DNA of 64,000 nucleotides from Sunxiuqinia sp965372405 (GCA_965372405.1 CBDVCE010000018.1:1-64000); one strand, 5' to 3'; counted from the first letter of the stretch, positions 41,861 through 51,646 are shown. Notes: generated from the sequence alone by a model not told the origin. Translations and numbers: made by a program.

Positions 41861-44482
41861 ATGTCAAGAAATTCATCCCTCCTGTTTTTAATTCTTTATC
41901 TGTCAGCTTTTTGTGCTTTTTCACAATCTACAGGTGAATATAATTTATCCGCCGATTCCTTGGTGAATTATCACACCAGTAATCAAAGAATCTACTATGC
42001 TTCCCGTCTTGAAAATAAACCAAAAATTGATGGAAAACTGACTGATATTTGTTGGGGAAAAGGCAATTGGAGCGGTGGTTTTATACAACAACAACCCCTA
42101 CAGGCAAAAAAACCATCTCAGGAAACTGAAATTTGCATACTGTACGATGACCGAAATTTATATGTTGGGATAAAGTGTTACGATGATGAACCTGAATTAA
42201 TTCGTTCAATTTTAAGTCGTCGAGATGAATTTGAAGGCGATATTGCCGGAATAGCTTTGGATTCATACAATGACAATCGATCTGCATTTGAATTTAATGT
42301 TTCGGCCGCAGGACAAAAAGTTGACTTGGTACACCTTGATGCATATGAATGGGATTATAATTGGAATTCTGTATGGGATGGAAAAGCGAGTGTTGGAGAT
42401 TCAATGTGGATGGCAGAAATGTGTATTCCGTTTAGTCAGTTACGTTTTGCTAAAGCTGAAGAACAGGTATGGGGCATGCATGTTTGGCGCTGGATTGATC
42501 GGTTTATGGAAGAAGATCAATGGAAATTGATTCCTATTGACGCCCCTGAAATGGTTTATTTATTTGGTGAATTAAGAGGAATTAAAGGAATAAATCCTAA
42601 ACGTAATATTGAATTTCAGCCTTATGCTAGCGCTAAATTCTCACCCGATTCAAAATTTGAGAATAAATCTAATTATGGGTTTGGACTAGACGGCAAGATC
42701 GGATTGAGTTCAGACTTTACATTAGATTATACGATAAATCCCGATTTTGGACAAGTTGAAGCAGACCCATCAATTCTTAACTTAACGAGCTATGAGGTGT
42801 TTTATGACGAGAAACGCCCATTCTTTCTAGAAGGTAACAACATCCTTGATTATAGCATGGGGCGTGATTTCCTTTTTTATTCCAGAAGGATTGGTCGTGC
42901 CCCAATATATTTTCCAGAGATTGATGATGAAATCGAAACAATGTCGATGCCTGATAATACATCAATCATAAGTGCATTGAAAGTAACAGGGAAAACAAAA
43001 AAAGGAATGTCTGTGGGTTTGGTGCAGAGTTTTACAGCTAAGGAGAATGCAACAATCTATGGAGCTAGTGATAAAAGAGATGAAACGGTTGAGCCATTTT
43101 CCATCTTTCTTATTGGTCGGTTAAAACAAGATTTTAACGATGGAAATACCGTTCTTGGTGGTATGATGACTTCTACAATTCGAGATATTAATAATAATCA
43201 TCTTGAGTTTTTACCAAGTTCATCATTGGCTGGTGGAATTGATTTTCAGCATAACTGGAAAAAGCGTAAATACTTTATCGATATGAAAGGCTTTTTTAGC
43301 GATGTTCGTGGTAGTGAAGAAGCCATAACTAAATTACAACTAGCTTCTCAACATTATTACCAACGTGAAGATGCCGATCACCTGGATTATGATCCTTCAA
43401 GAACTAACCTTTCGGGGCATGGTGGTGAAATTGAGGGTGGAAAACGAAGTGGAAAATTTAGAGCAACTGGAAGTTTTAGTTGGCGTTCGCCGGGTATCGA
43501 TCTGAATGATGTTGGATATTTGAGACAGGCAGATTTTATTAATCAGGAAATTGAACTAAAATATCAGGTAAATAAGCCAAAAGGTATTTTAAGAAACTAC
43601 TGGGGACGTATACAGCAAAAACACGAATGGAGCTATGGAGGTGAAAATACAAAAGATGAGCTCGGTTTTCTTGGGTATATGCGTTTTACGAATTTATGGA
43701 GTGTATACTTAAACCTTGAGTATGACTTTAATGTATTTGATACACGTGAATTAAGAGGTGGACCAAAGTTATTTAAAGATAATAGTTGGGATAGTCAGGT
43801 TTATCTTCAAACAAATGCATCAAAAGATTTAATGCTAGCTCTGGGAACACGCTACATCACTTATGATGATAATATTTCAAAAAGAAATCTGCACAACTTT
43901 CTAGTTCGCTGGCAAATTAATGATCGGCTGAGTATTAGCACCAGTGCTGATTATGATTTACTAACTGATCATCATCAATACGTACGGAAAGTTGGTCTTT
44001 CAAATGGAGATTCTGGATATTTGGTTGGTACTATAAAACGAAAGACATTGCAGGCAACCATAAGGCTGGAGTACTTTCTATCGCCTGAATTATCACTTCA
44101 GTATTATGCCAATCCATATGCATCAGTAGGTAATTATAGTGATTTTAGAAGGGTAATAGATGGAAGTAATCGCGATATCAATAAACGTTATCTGCCTATT
44201 GATAAAGCTCCGCTTGAAAATAATACCTATTCCTTTATCGAAAACATGGGGGAAGAATATTCTATCTCACAGCCTGACTTCGACTATCAGGAGTTTCGCT
44301 CAAACCTTGTTGCCCGGTGGGAATTCATGCCAGGATCAACATTGTATCTTGTATGGAATTCTTCCAGTTTAAAAATAAACAGAGAATATCGCTCTTCAGT
44401 ATTTGATAGTTTTGGTGATCTATTTGGAAATGATTCTCAAAATGTATTCATGATCAAGTTTAATTACTGGTTCTCTTTATAA
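41861..44482 (+). CDS. DUF5916 outer-membrane protein with CBM9-like domain
   Basis: 873 aa. A Sec signal covers the first ~22 residues (LLFLILYLSAFCAFSQ). A carbohydrate-binding family 9-like beta-sandwich (about 40-235) includes KIDGKLTDICWGKGNWSGGFIQQQP, DDRNLYVGIKCYDDEPE and MWMAEMCIPFSQLRF. The DUF5916 part has the marker TINPDFGQVEADPSILNLTSYEVFYDEKRPFF-like (near 290-325), followed by amphipathic strands to a C-terminal FNYWFSL with the terminal aromatic residue expected of an outer-membrane barrel. The substrate is unknown. It is a single gene. Confidence 0.9.
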   Translation: MSRNSSLLFLILYLSAFCAFSQSTGEYNLSADSLVNYHTSNQRIYYASRLENKPKIDGKLTDICWGKGNWSGGFIQQQPLQAKKPSQETEICILYDDRNLYVGIKCYDDEPELIRSILSRRDEFEGDIAGIALDSYNDNRSAFEFNVSAAGQKVDLVHLDAYEWDYNWNSVWDGKASVGDSMWMAEMCIPFSQLRFAKAEEQVWGMHVWRWIDRFMEEDQWKLIPIDAPEMVYLFGELRGIKGINPKRNIEFQPYASAKFSPDSKFENKSNYGFGLDGKIGLSSDFTLDYTINPDFGQVEADPSILNLTSYEVFYDEKRPFFLEGNNILDYSMGRDFLFYSRRIGRAPIYFPEIDDEIETMSMPDNTSIISALKVTGKTKKGMSVGLVQSFTAKENATIYGASDKRDETVEPFSIFLIGRLKQDFNDGNTVLGGMMTSTIRDINNNHLEFLPSSSLAGGIDFQHNWKKRKYFIDMKGFFSDVRGSEEAITKLQLASQHYYQREDADHLDYDPSRTNLSGHGGEIEGGKRSGKFRATGSFSWRSPGIDLNDVGYLRQADFINQEIELKYQVNKPKGILRNYWGRIQQKHEWSYGGENTKDELGFLGYMRFTNLWSVYLNLEYDFNVFDTRELRGGPKLFKDNSWDSQVYLQTNASKDLMLALGTRYITYDDNISKRNLHNFLVRWQINDRLSISTSADYDLLTDHHQYVRKVGLSNGDSGYLVGTIKRKTLQATIRLEYFLSPELSLQYYANPYASVGNYSDFRRVIDGSNRDINKRYLPIDKAPLENNTYSFIENMGEEYSISQPDFDYQEFRSNLVARWEFMPGSTLYLVWNSSSLKINREYRSSVFDSFGDLFGNDSQNVFMIKFNYWFSL

Positions 44483-44572
44483 TTTTCAATCTTAAGCGTA
44501 TTTTTGCCGGGCATTTAACTCTTTCTAAAAAGAATTGAGTTTTTGTGTTTTAAATTACTTCTATTAATTGCC

Positions 44573-45907
44573 ATGAAAATCAGGGATTATATTCCACTAT
44601 ATAACAAGATATTATTATTAGCTGGGCCAGTTGTGCTTTCTCAAATAGGACAGGTAACTGTATCGCTGGCTGATAATATGATGGTTGGCCATGTTGGGAC
44701 AGCTGAACTTGCTGCTGCTTCGTTTGCTTCAAATGTATTTCATATTGGTATGCTATTCGGTATTGGTATATGTTTGGGACTAACACCTATTGTTGGAAAA
44801 GCGTATAGCCAGAAAAAAGAAAAACAGGTAGGCGAATATTTGAAAAATGGTCTGTTTATTCATGCATTAATGACCATTCTTGTTGTATGTATAATGGGAG
44901 GTGCAAGCCTATTCCTAAATAAAATGGGGCAGCCGGAAGAAGTTGTTGAATTAGCTTTGCCGTATTTCTTGCAATTGGTTGCTTCATTAATTCCACTGTT
45001 CTTATTCTATTCGTTTAAACAGTTTTTGGAAGGGGTGGGGAATACGAAAATTGCAATGTATATTACTCTTACTTCAAATACGATTAATATCATTCTTAAT
45101 TATCTTCTAATTTTTGGAAAGCTAGGATTCCCAGAATTGGGTTTGCTTGGTGCCGGATGGGCTACATTAATTTCGAGGATTGTTATGCCAATAATACTTA
45201 TTCCGATCATATTAAAGAATAAGAAATACAGGCATCTATTTTCAATTGCTTATCACTCCAGACTTATTAAAAGCAAAATGCTCGAAATTTTGAGAATAGG
45301 CATTCCTATTGGGTTTCAAGTAATTGTTGAAATAACCACTTTTGCGGCTGGAGCTATAATGATGGGATGGCTTGGGAAAGAAGCGCTTGCCGGACATCAG
45401 GTTGCATTGGGTATCGCTACTATGACCTATATGATTAGTCTTGGAATAAGCTCAGGAACAACAATCCAGATTAGCCATGAGCATGGAGTTAAAAACTATG
45501 ATATACTTAAGCGTACAGTCTTTGCGTCATTACACATGGTTGTTTCATTCATGTTTATTATGGGGATCGTTTTTGTTTTACTTCGCAACCAACTTCCATT
45601 TCTTTTTACTGAAGACATTAATGTAGTGCGAATTGCTGCGCAGCTACTTATAATAGCGGCGCTGTTTCAAATATTTGATGGAGTACAAGTGGTTTTGCTT
45701 GGTGCATTAAGGGGCTTAGCTGATGTAACTGTTCCAATGTTTATGGCTTTTTTGTCATACGCAGTACTGGGATTACCTGTAAGCTATCTTTTTTCCATTG
45801 TTCTTAACTTTGGAGCTATTGGTGTTTGGATAGGATTTCTGAGTGGATTGGGAGTTGCAGCTACATTATTTACTTTCCGTTTAAAACACTTATACAAAAG
45901 CTTTTAA
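44573..45907 (+). CDS. MATE-family efflux transporter
   Basis: 444 aa from ATG 44573; a TTG at 44543 is unlikely. It has twelve hydrophobic segments in two MatE repeats: LAGPVVLSQIGQVTVSLADNMMVGHVGTAELAAASFA in the first, and RIGIPIGFQVIVEITTFAAGAIMMGWLGKEALAGHQVA in the second. This is the NorM-like layout, and it would export cationic drugs or metabolites against Na+ or H+. It is a single gene with a CGGG...CCCG hairpin (45914-45940) after the stop. Confidence 0.93.
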   Translation: MKIRDYIPLYNKILLLAGPVVLSQIGQVTVSLADNMMVGHVGTAELAAASFASNVFHIGMLFGIGICLGLTPIVGKAYSQKKEKQVGEYLKNGLFIHALMTILVVCIMGGASLFLNKMGQPEEVVELALPYFLQLVASLIPLFLFYSFKQFLEGVGNTKIAMYITLTSNTINIILNYLLIFGKLGFPELGLLGAGWATLISRIVMPIILIPIILKNKKYRHLFSIAYHSRLIKSKMLEILRIGIPIGFQVIVEITTFAAGAIMMGWLGKEALAGHQVALGIATMTYMISLGISSGTTIQISHEHGVKNYDILKRTVFASLHMVVSFMFIMGIVFVLLRNQLPFLFTEDINVVRIAAQLLIIAALFQIFDGVQVVLLGALRGLADVTVPMFMAFLSYAVLGLPVSYLFSIVLNFGAIGVWIGFLSGLGVAATLFTFRLKHLYKSF

Positions 45908-46322
45908 AAAAAAGCGGGCTATCATCGTCATGATAACCCGTTGTCCATAATTTAGCTTAGTTAAATCAGAAAATAGATATTGGTTTAAAGAGAAAAGGTA
46001 TTCTAAATATTTCATTTTAAAGCACTTGATCTATTAAATGCTCGGCTAATATAGTATATATTTTAAACGATCTTGAAAAAAACCTTAAAATTTATTAATG
46101 ATTTGTAAATGCATTGTTTTTTTTGGCTTGTAAGATTTTGTTTTTCAAGACCTAAGAAACAGAAACATGTTTTATAATATAAAATGTGACTTCATAGGCA
46201 TTATAGCTTTAATAAAATGTTTTGTTTAGTACATGCTCTTTATAGTTATCTTTTCGATTAAAATACCTTTTTATCTTTATTTGATATATTTTCTATATTT
46301 GCCGGCGCAAATAAATTACAAC
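45908..46322. other. Intergenic region upstream of trhO
   Basis: A 415-nt very AT-rich gap. It holds the MATE-end hairpin (45914-45940) and a TATATTTG -7 box (46294-46301). An in-frame ATG at 46233 lies upstream of that box and would add 30 hydrophobic residues not found in TrhO proteins. Nothing else was recognised. Confidence 0.6.
46294..46301 (+). promoter_or_regulatory. -7 box for trhO
   Basis: TATATTTG matches TAnnTTTG and lies 21 nt before ATG 46323. It lies inside the longer open frame from 46233, so it argues for 46323 as the true start. Confidence 0.5.
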
Positions 46323-47363
46323 ATGGAATTGTACAACCGTAAAAATAGGGAAGAGTTAATGGCTCTTTTAAACAATGAAGAATTTGAAAGGAAAACGATT
46401 TCATTTTATAAATATGGAAGAATCGAAAATCCTATAGCATTTAGAAACGAATTGTATCAGAAATGGAATGATTTGAATTGCCTTGGTCGAATATACATTG
46501 CTAGTGAGGGAGTTAATGCTCAAATGAGTGTGCCAGAATTCAATTTTGAAGCCTTTCGAGATACGATTGATGCAAACTATTATTTATGTGGAGTGCCAAT
46601 TAAATATGCTATTGAAGATGATGGTAAATCATTTTATAAACTGACAATCAAGCTTAGGTCAAAAATAGTGGCCGATGGTTTGAGTGATGATAAATTTAAT
46701 GTCGGAAATGTAGGAAAGCACTTATCTGCTTTGGAATTTCATAATCTTATTGATGATCCTGAAACTATAGTGATCGATATGCGAAATCATTATGAGAGCG
46801 AGATTGGACACTTTAAAGGAGCTGTTTGTCCTGAAGCTGACACTTTCAGAGAAGAAATTGAAATGGTATTGAATCAATTTGAAGACCAAAAAAACAGTAA
46901 GATTCTACTTTATTGTACCGGTGGTATCCGTTGTGAAAAAGCAAGTGCATATATGAAACACAGCGGCTTTAAAGATGTAAACCAATTGTATGGTGGTATT
47001 TTAGAATATGCAAGACAAATAAAGACTTTGAATTTAGAGTCTAAATTTATTGGTAAAAACTTTGTATTTGATGCTCGTCTTGGAGAATCAGTTAATGGCG
47101 AAATTATTTCTCATTGTCATCAATGTGGCAAAAAGTGTGATACACATACGAATTGTGCAAATGATTTATGCCACCTTCTATTTTTACAGTGTAAAGAATG
47201 CGCCATAAAATATGATGGTTGCTGTGACAATGAGTGTAAGTTAGTATTATTTGCACCTGAAGAGGACAGACATTTGCACGTTCACTCATTCAGACGTAAA
47301 TTTGGCAACCGAAAAAGTTTTAGAAAAAGTATCGATCACAAAGTCAAGGTAGAGAGTAAATAG
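46323..47363 (+). CDS. trhO: tRNA uridine(34) hydroxylase (rhodanese family)
   Basis: A 346-aa YceA/TrhO-type enzyme that hydroxylates U34 of tRNA in an oxygen-dependent way. The N-terminal acylphosphatase-like region includes NCLGRIYIASEGVNAQMS. The rhodanese domain has IDMRNHYESEIGHFKGAV and the active-site loop LLYCTGGIRCEKASAYM with the catalytic Cys. The C-terminus carries a Cys-rich zinc-binding segment (CHQCGKKCDTHTNC, CKECAIKYDGCCDNEC). Start 46323 follows the promoter box. The dus gene begins directly after the stop, so two tRNA modification genes form one operon. Confidence 0.93.
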   Translation: MELYNRKNREELMALLNNEEFERKTISFYKYGRIENPIAFRNELYQKWNDLNCLGRIYIASEGVNAQMSVPEFNFEAFRDTIDANYYLCGVPIKYAIEDDGKSFYKLTIKLRSKIVADGLSDDKFNVGNVGKHLSALEFHNLIDDPETIVIDMRNHYESEIGHFKGAVCPEADTFREEIEMVLNQFEDQKNSKILLYCTGGIRCEKASAYMKHSGFKDVNQLYGGILEYARQIKTLNLESKFIGKNFVFDARLGESVNGEIISHCHQCGKKCDTHTNCANDLCHLLFLQCKECAIKYDGCCDNECKLVLFAPEEDRHLHVHSFRRKFGNRKSFRKSIDHKVKVESK

Positions 47364-48368
47364 ATGGATAATTTCTGGCAAAAGATAGATAACCCAATTA
47401 TGGCACTTGCACCCATGGAAGATGTAACGGATACATCGTTCAGGGAATTGGTTGCTAGAAATTCAGAAAAAGGTTGTTTGCATGTTCTTTTCACTGAATT
47501 TACTGCAGTTGATGGAATGAACCATCCTGTTGGGCGAAAGCGAGTTTCTGAAAGATTGATTGTTAGTGAATCGGAAAGAAAAGTACTGAAAGAAAAAGGT
47601 ATCCGTCTTGTTGCTCAAATATGGGGAAATAAGCCAGACATTTTTCACAAGGTTGCAAAGGATATTACTGAAGAATACGATTTTGATGGCTTGGATATAA
47701 ATATGGGCTGCCCGGTAAAGAACGTTGTGAAACAGGGATCATGCAGCGCATTAATTGATCAAGCTCAATTAGCACAGGAAATTATTCTAGCAACAAAAGA
47801 AGCAACTAATTTACCAGTATCGGTAAAAACAAGAACCGGGATTAGACAGCATGAAACAGAACGCTGGATGGAACAGATTTTATCTACAAAACCAGCTGCA
47901 ATTACCTTGCATGGGCGAACACAAAAACAACAATCAGATGGTCTGGCAAATTGGGATGAAATTGCAAAAGCAGTCAAGATTAAAGATCAAATCAGTCCTG
48001 AAATTTCTATTATCGGGAATGGGGATGTCTTCTCTTATTCACAAGCCACAGACTATTCGCAGAAGTTTGGTGTTAATGGGATAATGATTGGAAGAGGAAT
48101 TTTTCATACACCCTGGTTTTTTAATAAAGTTGAAGTTGAAGCGTCGAAGGAAGAAAAATTGAAGCAGTTACTTTTCCATACACAACTGTTTGAGAGTAAT
48201 TGGGGTGGCATTAAAAACTTCAATATTTTAAAACGATTTTATAAAATTTACATCAATGATTTTGCTGGAGCAGCAATATTACGTGCGAAAATAATGGGCA
48301 CCAACAACTACGATGAAGTATATCGCGTTATTGATGCCCAACTTGCCGAGAATTGCATTGTTGACTAA
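47364..48368 (+). CDS. tRNA-dihydrouridine synthase
   Basis: A 334-aa flavin enzyme that reduces uridine to dihydrouridine in tRNA. The FMN barrel starts IMALAPMEDVTDTSFRELV; DGLDINMGCPVKNVVKQGSCSALI contains the catalytic Cys (in the second Cys motif, QGSCSAL); VSVKTRTGIR, ITLHGRTQKQQSDG, IIGNGDVFS and IMIGRGIFHTPWFF follow. Its Dus subfamily is not assigned. It directly follows trhO (0 nt gap). Its last four bases overlap the end of the convergent NifX-like gene. Confidence 0.94.
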   Translation: MDNFWQKIDNPIMALAPMEDVTDTSFRELVARNSEKGCLHVLFTEFTAVDGMNHPVGRKRVSERLIVSESERKVLKEKGIRLVAQIWGNKPDIFHKVAKDITEEYDFDGLDINMGCPVKNVVKQGSCSALIDQAQLAQEIILATKEATNLPVSVKTRTGIRQHETERWMEQILSTKPAAITLHGRTQKQQSDGLANWDEIAKAVKIKDQISPEISIIGNGDVFSYSQATDYSQKFGVNGIMIGRGIFHTPWFFNKVEVEASKEEKLKQLLFHTQLFESNWGGIKNFNILKRFYKIYINDFAGAAILRAKIMGTNNYDEVYRVIDAQLAENCIVD

Positions 48369-48721
48369 TGCGAACAGTTATGATGCTCTGTACAAATTTT
48401 TAATTTTTTTGAATAATCATTTGATTTCCATTTTTCAATTACTTCGTCAACTGTGCCAGAAAATCCAGGAATCACATCAATATGATGGATTTTAAGCTTC
48501 TTTATAGCTCCTTCTCCAATTCCACCAGCTAAGAGTAGCTTAACTCCTTTTTGCTCCAAGTCACCGGCCAAATCAGATTTACATCCACATACATTAGTAC
48601 TTGCCATTGATTCTTTCTTTTTAATTATTCTCGAATCATCAACTTCAATCAATGTAAAAGATTCACAGTGACCAAAATGGTTATCAAGTTGATTGTTTTG
48701 TGTTGGTATTGCGATAATCAT
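48365..48721 (-). CDS. NifB/NifX-type dinitrogenase cofactor family protein
   Basis: A 118-aa small protein of the Nitro_FeMo-Co fold (NifX/NafY/MTH1175 group). Motifs are IAIPTQNNQLDNHFGHCESFTLIEV at the N-terminus, CGCKSDLAGDLEQKGVKLLLAGGIGEGA in the middle, and a His/Cys tail (CTEHHNCSH) that could bind metal. Most such stand-alone proteins in non-diazotrophs are of unknown function, often thought to bind iron-sulfur or molybdenum-iron clusters. No nitrogenase genes are in the window. It converges on dus with a 4-bp overlap. Confidence 0.85.
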   Translation of the reverse strand: MIIAIPTQNNQLDNHFGHCESFTLIEVDDSRIIKKKESMASTNVCGCKSDLAGDLEQKGVKLLLAGGIGEGAIKKLKIHHIDVIPGFSGTVDEVIEKWKSNDYSKKLKICTEHHNCSH

Positions 48722-48811
48722 TCCTAATATTTTAAATTTTTACTTACTTTGTGAAATTAACTATAGTGCAAATATATAAAACATATGCTCTCTTACGAAA
48801 TTTAAATTGTA

Positions 48812-49360
48812 ATGAAAATCAGAAAATTACTTCGCATACTTCATCGAGATTTTGGATATTTTATTACTGGTATGGTTTTAATCTATTCAATATCAGGTAT
48901 AGCATTAAATCACCATAAAGATTGGAACCCGCATCATACCGTAGTTCAAGAATCACAAGAGATTGAAAAGGCTAGAAGATCATTTAATCAACAGGAGGTA
49001 AAAAGCATACTTGAAAAGTTTGATCATGTTCCAGTTTATAAAAAACACTTTATTGCTAATAATGGTATGCTCAAGGTATTTGTCGAGAATGGAATGGTCA
49101 TGTATAATCCAGAATCTGGTTTTGTTGAGATGGAGTTGCTAATTAAACGTCCGGTCTTTTATCAGATCAATAAATTACATCTTGCAGGGACCCGAAAATT
49201 ATGGGTTTGGGTTGCTGATGCAATGAGTGTCATCTTAATTTTTGTAACAATTTCCGGATTACTCATATTAAAAGGAAAAAAAGGAATTACTGGACGAGGC
49301 CTTTGGTTAACTCTATTAGGCTTTCTAATCCCAGGAGTATTTTTAGTATTTTACGTCTGA
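48812..49360 (+). CDS. PepSY-associated-type membrane protein
   Basis: 182 aa. It begins MKIRKLLRILHRDFGYFITGMVLIYSISGIALNHHKDW-like, the mark of PepSY-associated TM proteins, with the first membrane helix near 14-34. A periplasmic region of ~85 residues follows (35-125). Two C-terminal helices (about 133-153 and 162-181) end the protein. His residues (ALNHHKDWNPHH) could bind heme or metal, but this is speculation. Such proteins often accompany iron or heme uptake or reductases. It is followed 19 bp later by a small lipoprotein gene and is probably in one operon with it. Confidence 0.75.
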   Translation: MKIRKLLRILHRDFGYFITGMVLIYSISGIALNHHKDWNPHHTVVQESQEIEKARRSFNQQEVKSILEKFDHVPVYKKHFIANNGMLKVFVENGMVMYNPESGFVEMELLIKRPVFYQINKLHLAGTRKLWVWVADAMSVILIFVTISGLLILKGKKGITGRGLWLTLLGFLIPGVFLVFYV

Positions 49361-49379
49361 AAAACTTATAACGATTAAA

Positions 49380-49898
49380 ATGAAAAAACTAATTTATTTA
49401 CTAGCACTTGTTGCTTGCTTTGCTGCCTGTAATAATTCAACAAAACAAAAAGCTGTTCAGCAAGATTCCGTAGTATTAACTGTCGATCAGATTCAAGAAA
49501 AAGGGGATGACCTTGTTGGCAAGACAGTCGTTATCATAGGAACAGTTTCTCATGTATGTAAGCATAGTGGCAAAAGATGTTTCTTAATGGGAAGCAATGA
49601 AGATATTACAATTAAAGTTGAAGCTGGAAATCGAATAGGCTCATTTTCACAAGAACAGATGGGAAGCGATCTGAAAATTAGTGGAATATTACAGGAAATC
49701 CGGATTGATGAGAATTATGTTGCTGAAATGGAAGCTGAGGTTGAAGAAGAAGGTCATGCTCATGAAGCAAATGCCGGTGACCAGTGCACTGATGAGTTGC
49801 ATAAGATTGCAGAGCTTCGCAAGGAGATTGCTGCCAGCAAAAAAGGATATCTTTCCATTTTTTATATGGATGGCGAAAAGATTATTAAAACGAATTAA
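49380..49898 (+). CDS. OB-fold-like lipoprotein
   Basis: 172 aa. A lipoprotein signal (LLALVACFAAC, Cys17) precedes a beta-rich domain (about 30-115) whose motifs DLVGKTVVIIGTVSHVCKHSGKRCFLMG and ITIKVEAG resemble an OB-fold of the DUF4920 or tRNA_anti-like type. The CxxxxxxxC arrangement (VCKHSGKRC) may bind metal. A Glu/His-rich stretch (EVEEEGHAHEANAGDQC) precedes the C-terminal helix. The function is not known. It lies downstream of the PepSY-type gene, with a strong terminator after it. Confidence 0.75.
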   Translation: MKKLIYLLALVACFAACNNSTKQKAVQQDSVVLTVDQIQEKGDDLVGKTVVIIGTVSHVCKHSGKRCFLMGSNEDITIKVEAGNRIGSFSQEQMGSDLKISGILQEIRIDENYVAEMEAEVEEEGHAHEANAGDQCTDELHKIAELRKEIAASKKGYLSIFYMDGEKIIKTN

Positions 49899-49900
49899 TG

Positions 49901-49924
49901 AAAAGCTGCTTCGGCAGCTTTTTT
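49901..49924. terminator. Bidirectional terminator (lipoprotein / msrB)
   Basis: AAAAGCTGC (49901-49909) pairs with GCAGCTTTT (49914-49922) around a stable TTCG tetraloop, followed by T residues. Confidence 0.85.
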
Positions 49925-50366
49925 ATTTTCCCTCGGGTTTAAAATTTAATGAAACTGAATTCACACAATGTCGAGTATTCTTGTCAGTATATCCTTCACC
50001 TTTAAATACATGTCCTAAATGCCCACCACAATTTGAACATGTAATTTCAGTTCTTCGGCCATCTGCATCAACTGTTTTTTTTACAGCTCCCTCAATTTCA
50101 TCATCAAAACTAGGCCATCCACAAGCCGAATCAAATTTATCATCAGACTCATATAGTGGTGCATTACATTTTTTGCAGGTATAAGTTCCATCCTCCTTGT
50201 GTTTGTTAAATTTACCCGTAAATGGTGGTTCTGTACCTTTATCTAGAATGACATACTTTTCAAATGAATTCAACTGATTGTAATTCATATTCCTTTTTTC
50301 TTTTTTGTCCTGACCGAATACTCCAATAGTCAATCCCAACAGGACTATTATAATTAATTGCTTCAT
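49923..50366 (-). CDS. msrB: Peptide-methionine (R)-S-oxide reductase, exported
   Basis: A 147-aa MsrB that reduces methionine-R-sulfoxide in oxidised proteins. An N-terminal signal peptide (LIIIVLLGLTIGVFGQ) indicates periplasmic location. Zinc cysteines Cys64/Cys67 (TCKKCNAP) and Cys110/Cys113 (TCSNCGG) are in place. The catalytic Cys134 lies in TRHCVNSVSLNF. There is no MsrA fusion. A periplasmic repair role is inferred from the signal peptide. It converges on the lipoprotein gene with a shared terminator. Confidence 0.93.
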   Translation of the reverse strand: MKQLIIIVLLGLTIGVFGQDKKEKRNMNYNQLNSFEKYVILDKGTEPPFTGKFNKHKEDGTYTCKKCNAPLYESDDKFDSACGWPSFDDEIEGAVKKTVDADGRRTEITCSNCGGHLGHVFKGEGYTDKNTRHCVNSVSLNFKPEGK

Positions 50367-50478
50367 CTTTTTTCTTTTTAAGACAAAGAACGAGGCAGGA
50401 AGTTTGAAAACAAATGTTAAAAATTATCACGAAAAGATCACAAAACAAGAAAAAATACTGATGATCTTTAATCAAGGA

Positions 50479-51600
50479 TCAACGTTTTTTGATGCCAATT
50501 CCAGGAAGGTCATTTAAAGTTACCTTGCCATCAATAATTTTCACACCTTCAAAAACATCATTCTTAATAAGTAAATTTCCATCAAGATCAGCCCATTCTG
50601 CCAATGGTGCAAGCTGAGCTGCTGCAGAAACGGCACAGGAAGTCTCAGTCATGCAGCCAATCATAACTTTCATCTCCAGTGATTTGGCAAGTGTGATCAT
50701 CTTATAAGCTTCACGCATGCCGGTACATTTCATCAGTTTTATATTGATACCAGAATACACCTGATGAGCCTTTAATACATCTGGTAATCGCTGAAGCGCT
50801 TCATCTGCTATTGTTGGTAGCGGACTATGCTGAGTAAGCCAGGACATTCCGTCAGGATCTGTTTTCGACATTGGCTGTTCAACAAATACTACACCTTGCT
50901 CTTTTAACCAATAAATCATTTCAAGAGCATGTTGCTTATCTTTCCACCCCTGGTTAACATCAACACATAAAGGTACATTCGAAACAGAACGAATAGTTTC
51001 AATCATTTCTTTATCATTCCCTGCACCCAATTTTATCTTAAGAATTTTGAATTGTGCTGCTTCCTTAACCTTTTGCCTAACCACGTCTGGTTTGTCAATG
51101 CCAATAGTAAATGAAGTATCTGGAGTATCCTCCTGACTCAATCCCCATATTTTATGCCAGGGTTTATTTAATAACTTTCCAACCAAATCATGCAATGCAA
51201 TATCAATAGATGCTTTTGCTGCATGATTACCGTTATCAATTTCATCAACATAGTTAAGAATTTCATCCATTCGAAAAGGATCAGAAAACTGTTCTAGATC
51301 TATTTTGGAGTAGAAGTCCGCAGCAGTTTGCTGGTTTTCACCTAAATAAGGTGGCATTGAAGCTTCTCCAAAACCGATAATACCATCAAATTCCAATTCA
51401 ATAAGCATTACCGGAGTGGTTTTTCTTGAACTGTTCGCTAAGGTGAAAACATGTTTTAAGTCAAGATTGTAAGGTCGATAGCGAAAACTTAGAGTTTTAG
51501 ACTTGTCCGAGCCAATATGTGGTATGGCTATTTTATAAATCATACTTGTTGCAGTAATTGCTACTGCTTTCTTAATAAATTGTCTGCGATTTTTTTTCAT
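50479..51600 (-). CDS. Dipeptide epimerase (enolase superfamily), Tat-exported
   Basis: A 373-aa enolase-superfamily enzyme of the L-Ala-D/L-Glu epimerase type, acting on murein-derived dipeptides. The barrel has the KxK motif Lys188/Lys190 (ILKIKLG), metal ligands Asp214 (VDVNQGW), Glu241 (VEQPM) and Asp266 (IADEAL), and Lys288 (NIKLMKCTGM). The N-terminus carries a twin-arginine signal (NRRQFIKKAVAITATS), so it is probably exported folded to the periplasm; the better-known AEEs are cytoplasmic. It follows the NlpC/P60 gene by 46 bp, like the ykfC-ykfB pairing in Bacillus. Confidence 0.88.
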   Translation of the reverse strand: MKKNRRQFIKKAVAITATSMIYKIAIPHIGSDKSKTLSFRYRPYNLDLKHVFTLANSSRKTTPVMLIELEFDGIIGFGEASMPPYLGENQQTAADFYSKIDLEQFSDPFRMDEILNYVDEIDNGNHAAKASIDIALHDLVGKLLNKPWHKIWGLSQEDTPDTSFTIGIDKPDVVRQKVKEAAQFKILKIKLGAGNDKEMIETIRSVSNVPLCVDVNQGWKDKQHALEMIYWLKEQGVVFVEQPMSKTDPDGMSWLTQHSPLPTIADEALQRLPDVLKAHQVYSGINIKLMKCTGMREAYKMITLAKSLEMKVMIGCMTETSCAVSAAAQLAPLAEWADLDGNLLIKNDVFEGVKIIDGKVTLNDLPGIGIKKR

Positions 51601-51646
51601 ATACTAGCCTTACAAAAATCAATTACTTCAATTTTATTCTAAAGAA

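Noticed and set aside
46233..46322. N-terminal extension of TrhO from an upstream ATG
   Set aside because: The added 30 residues are hydrophobic and not part of the family, and a TATATTTG promoter box lies inside the extension.
48365..48721. Evidence of nitrogen fixation
   Set aside because: NifX-type proteins are common in non-diazotrophs, and no nif genes occur in the window.
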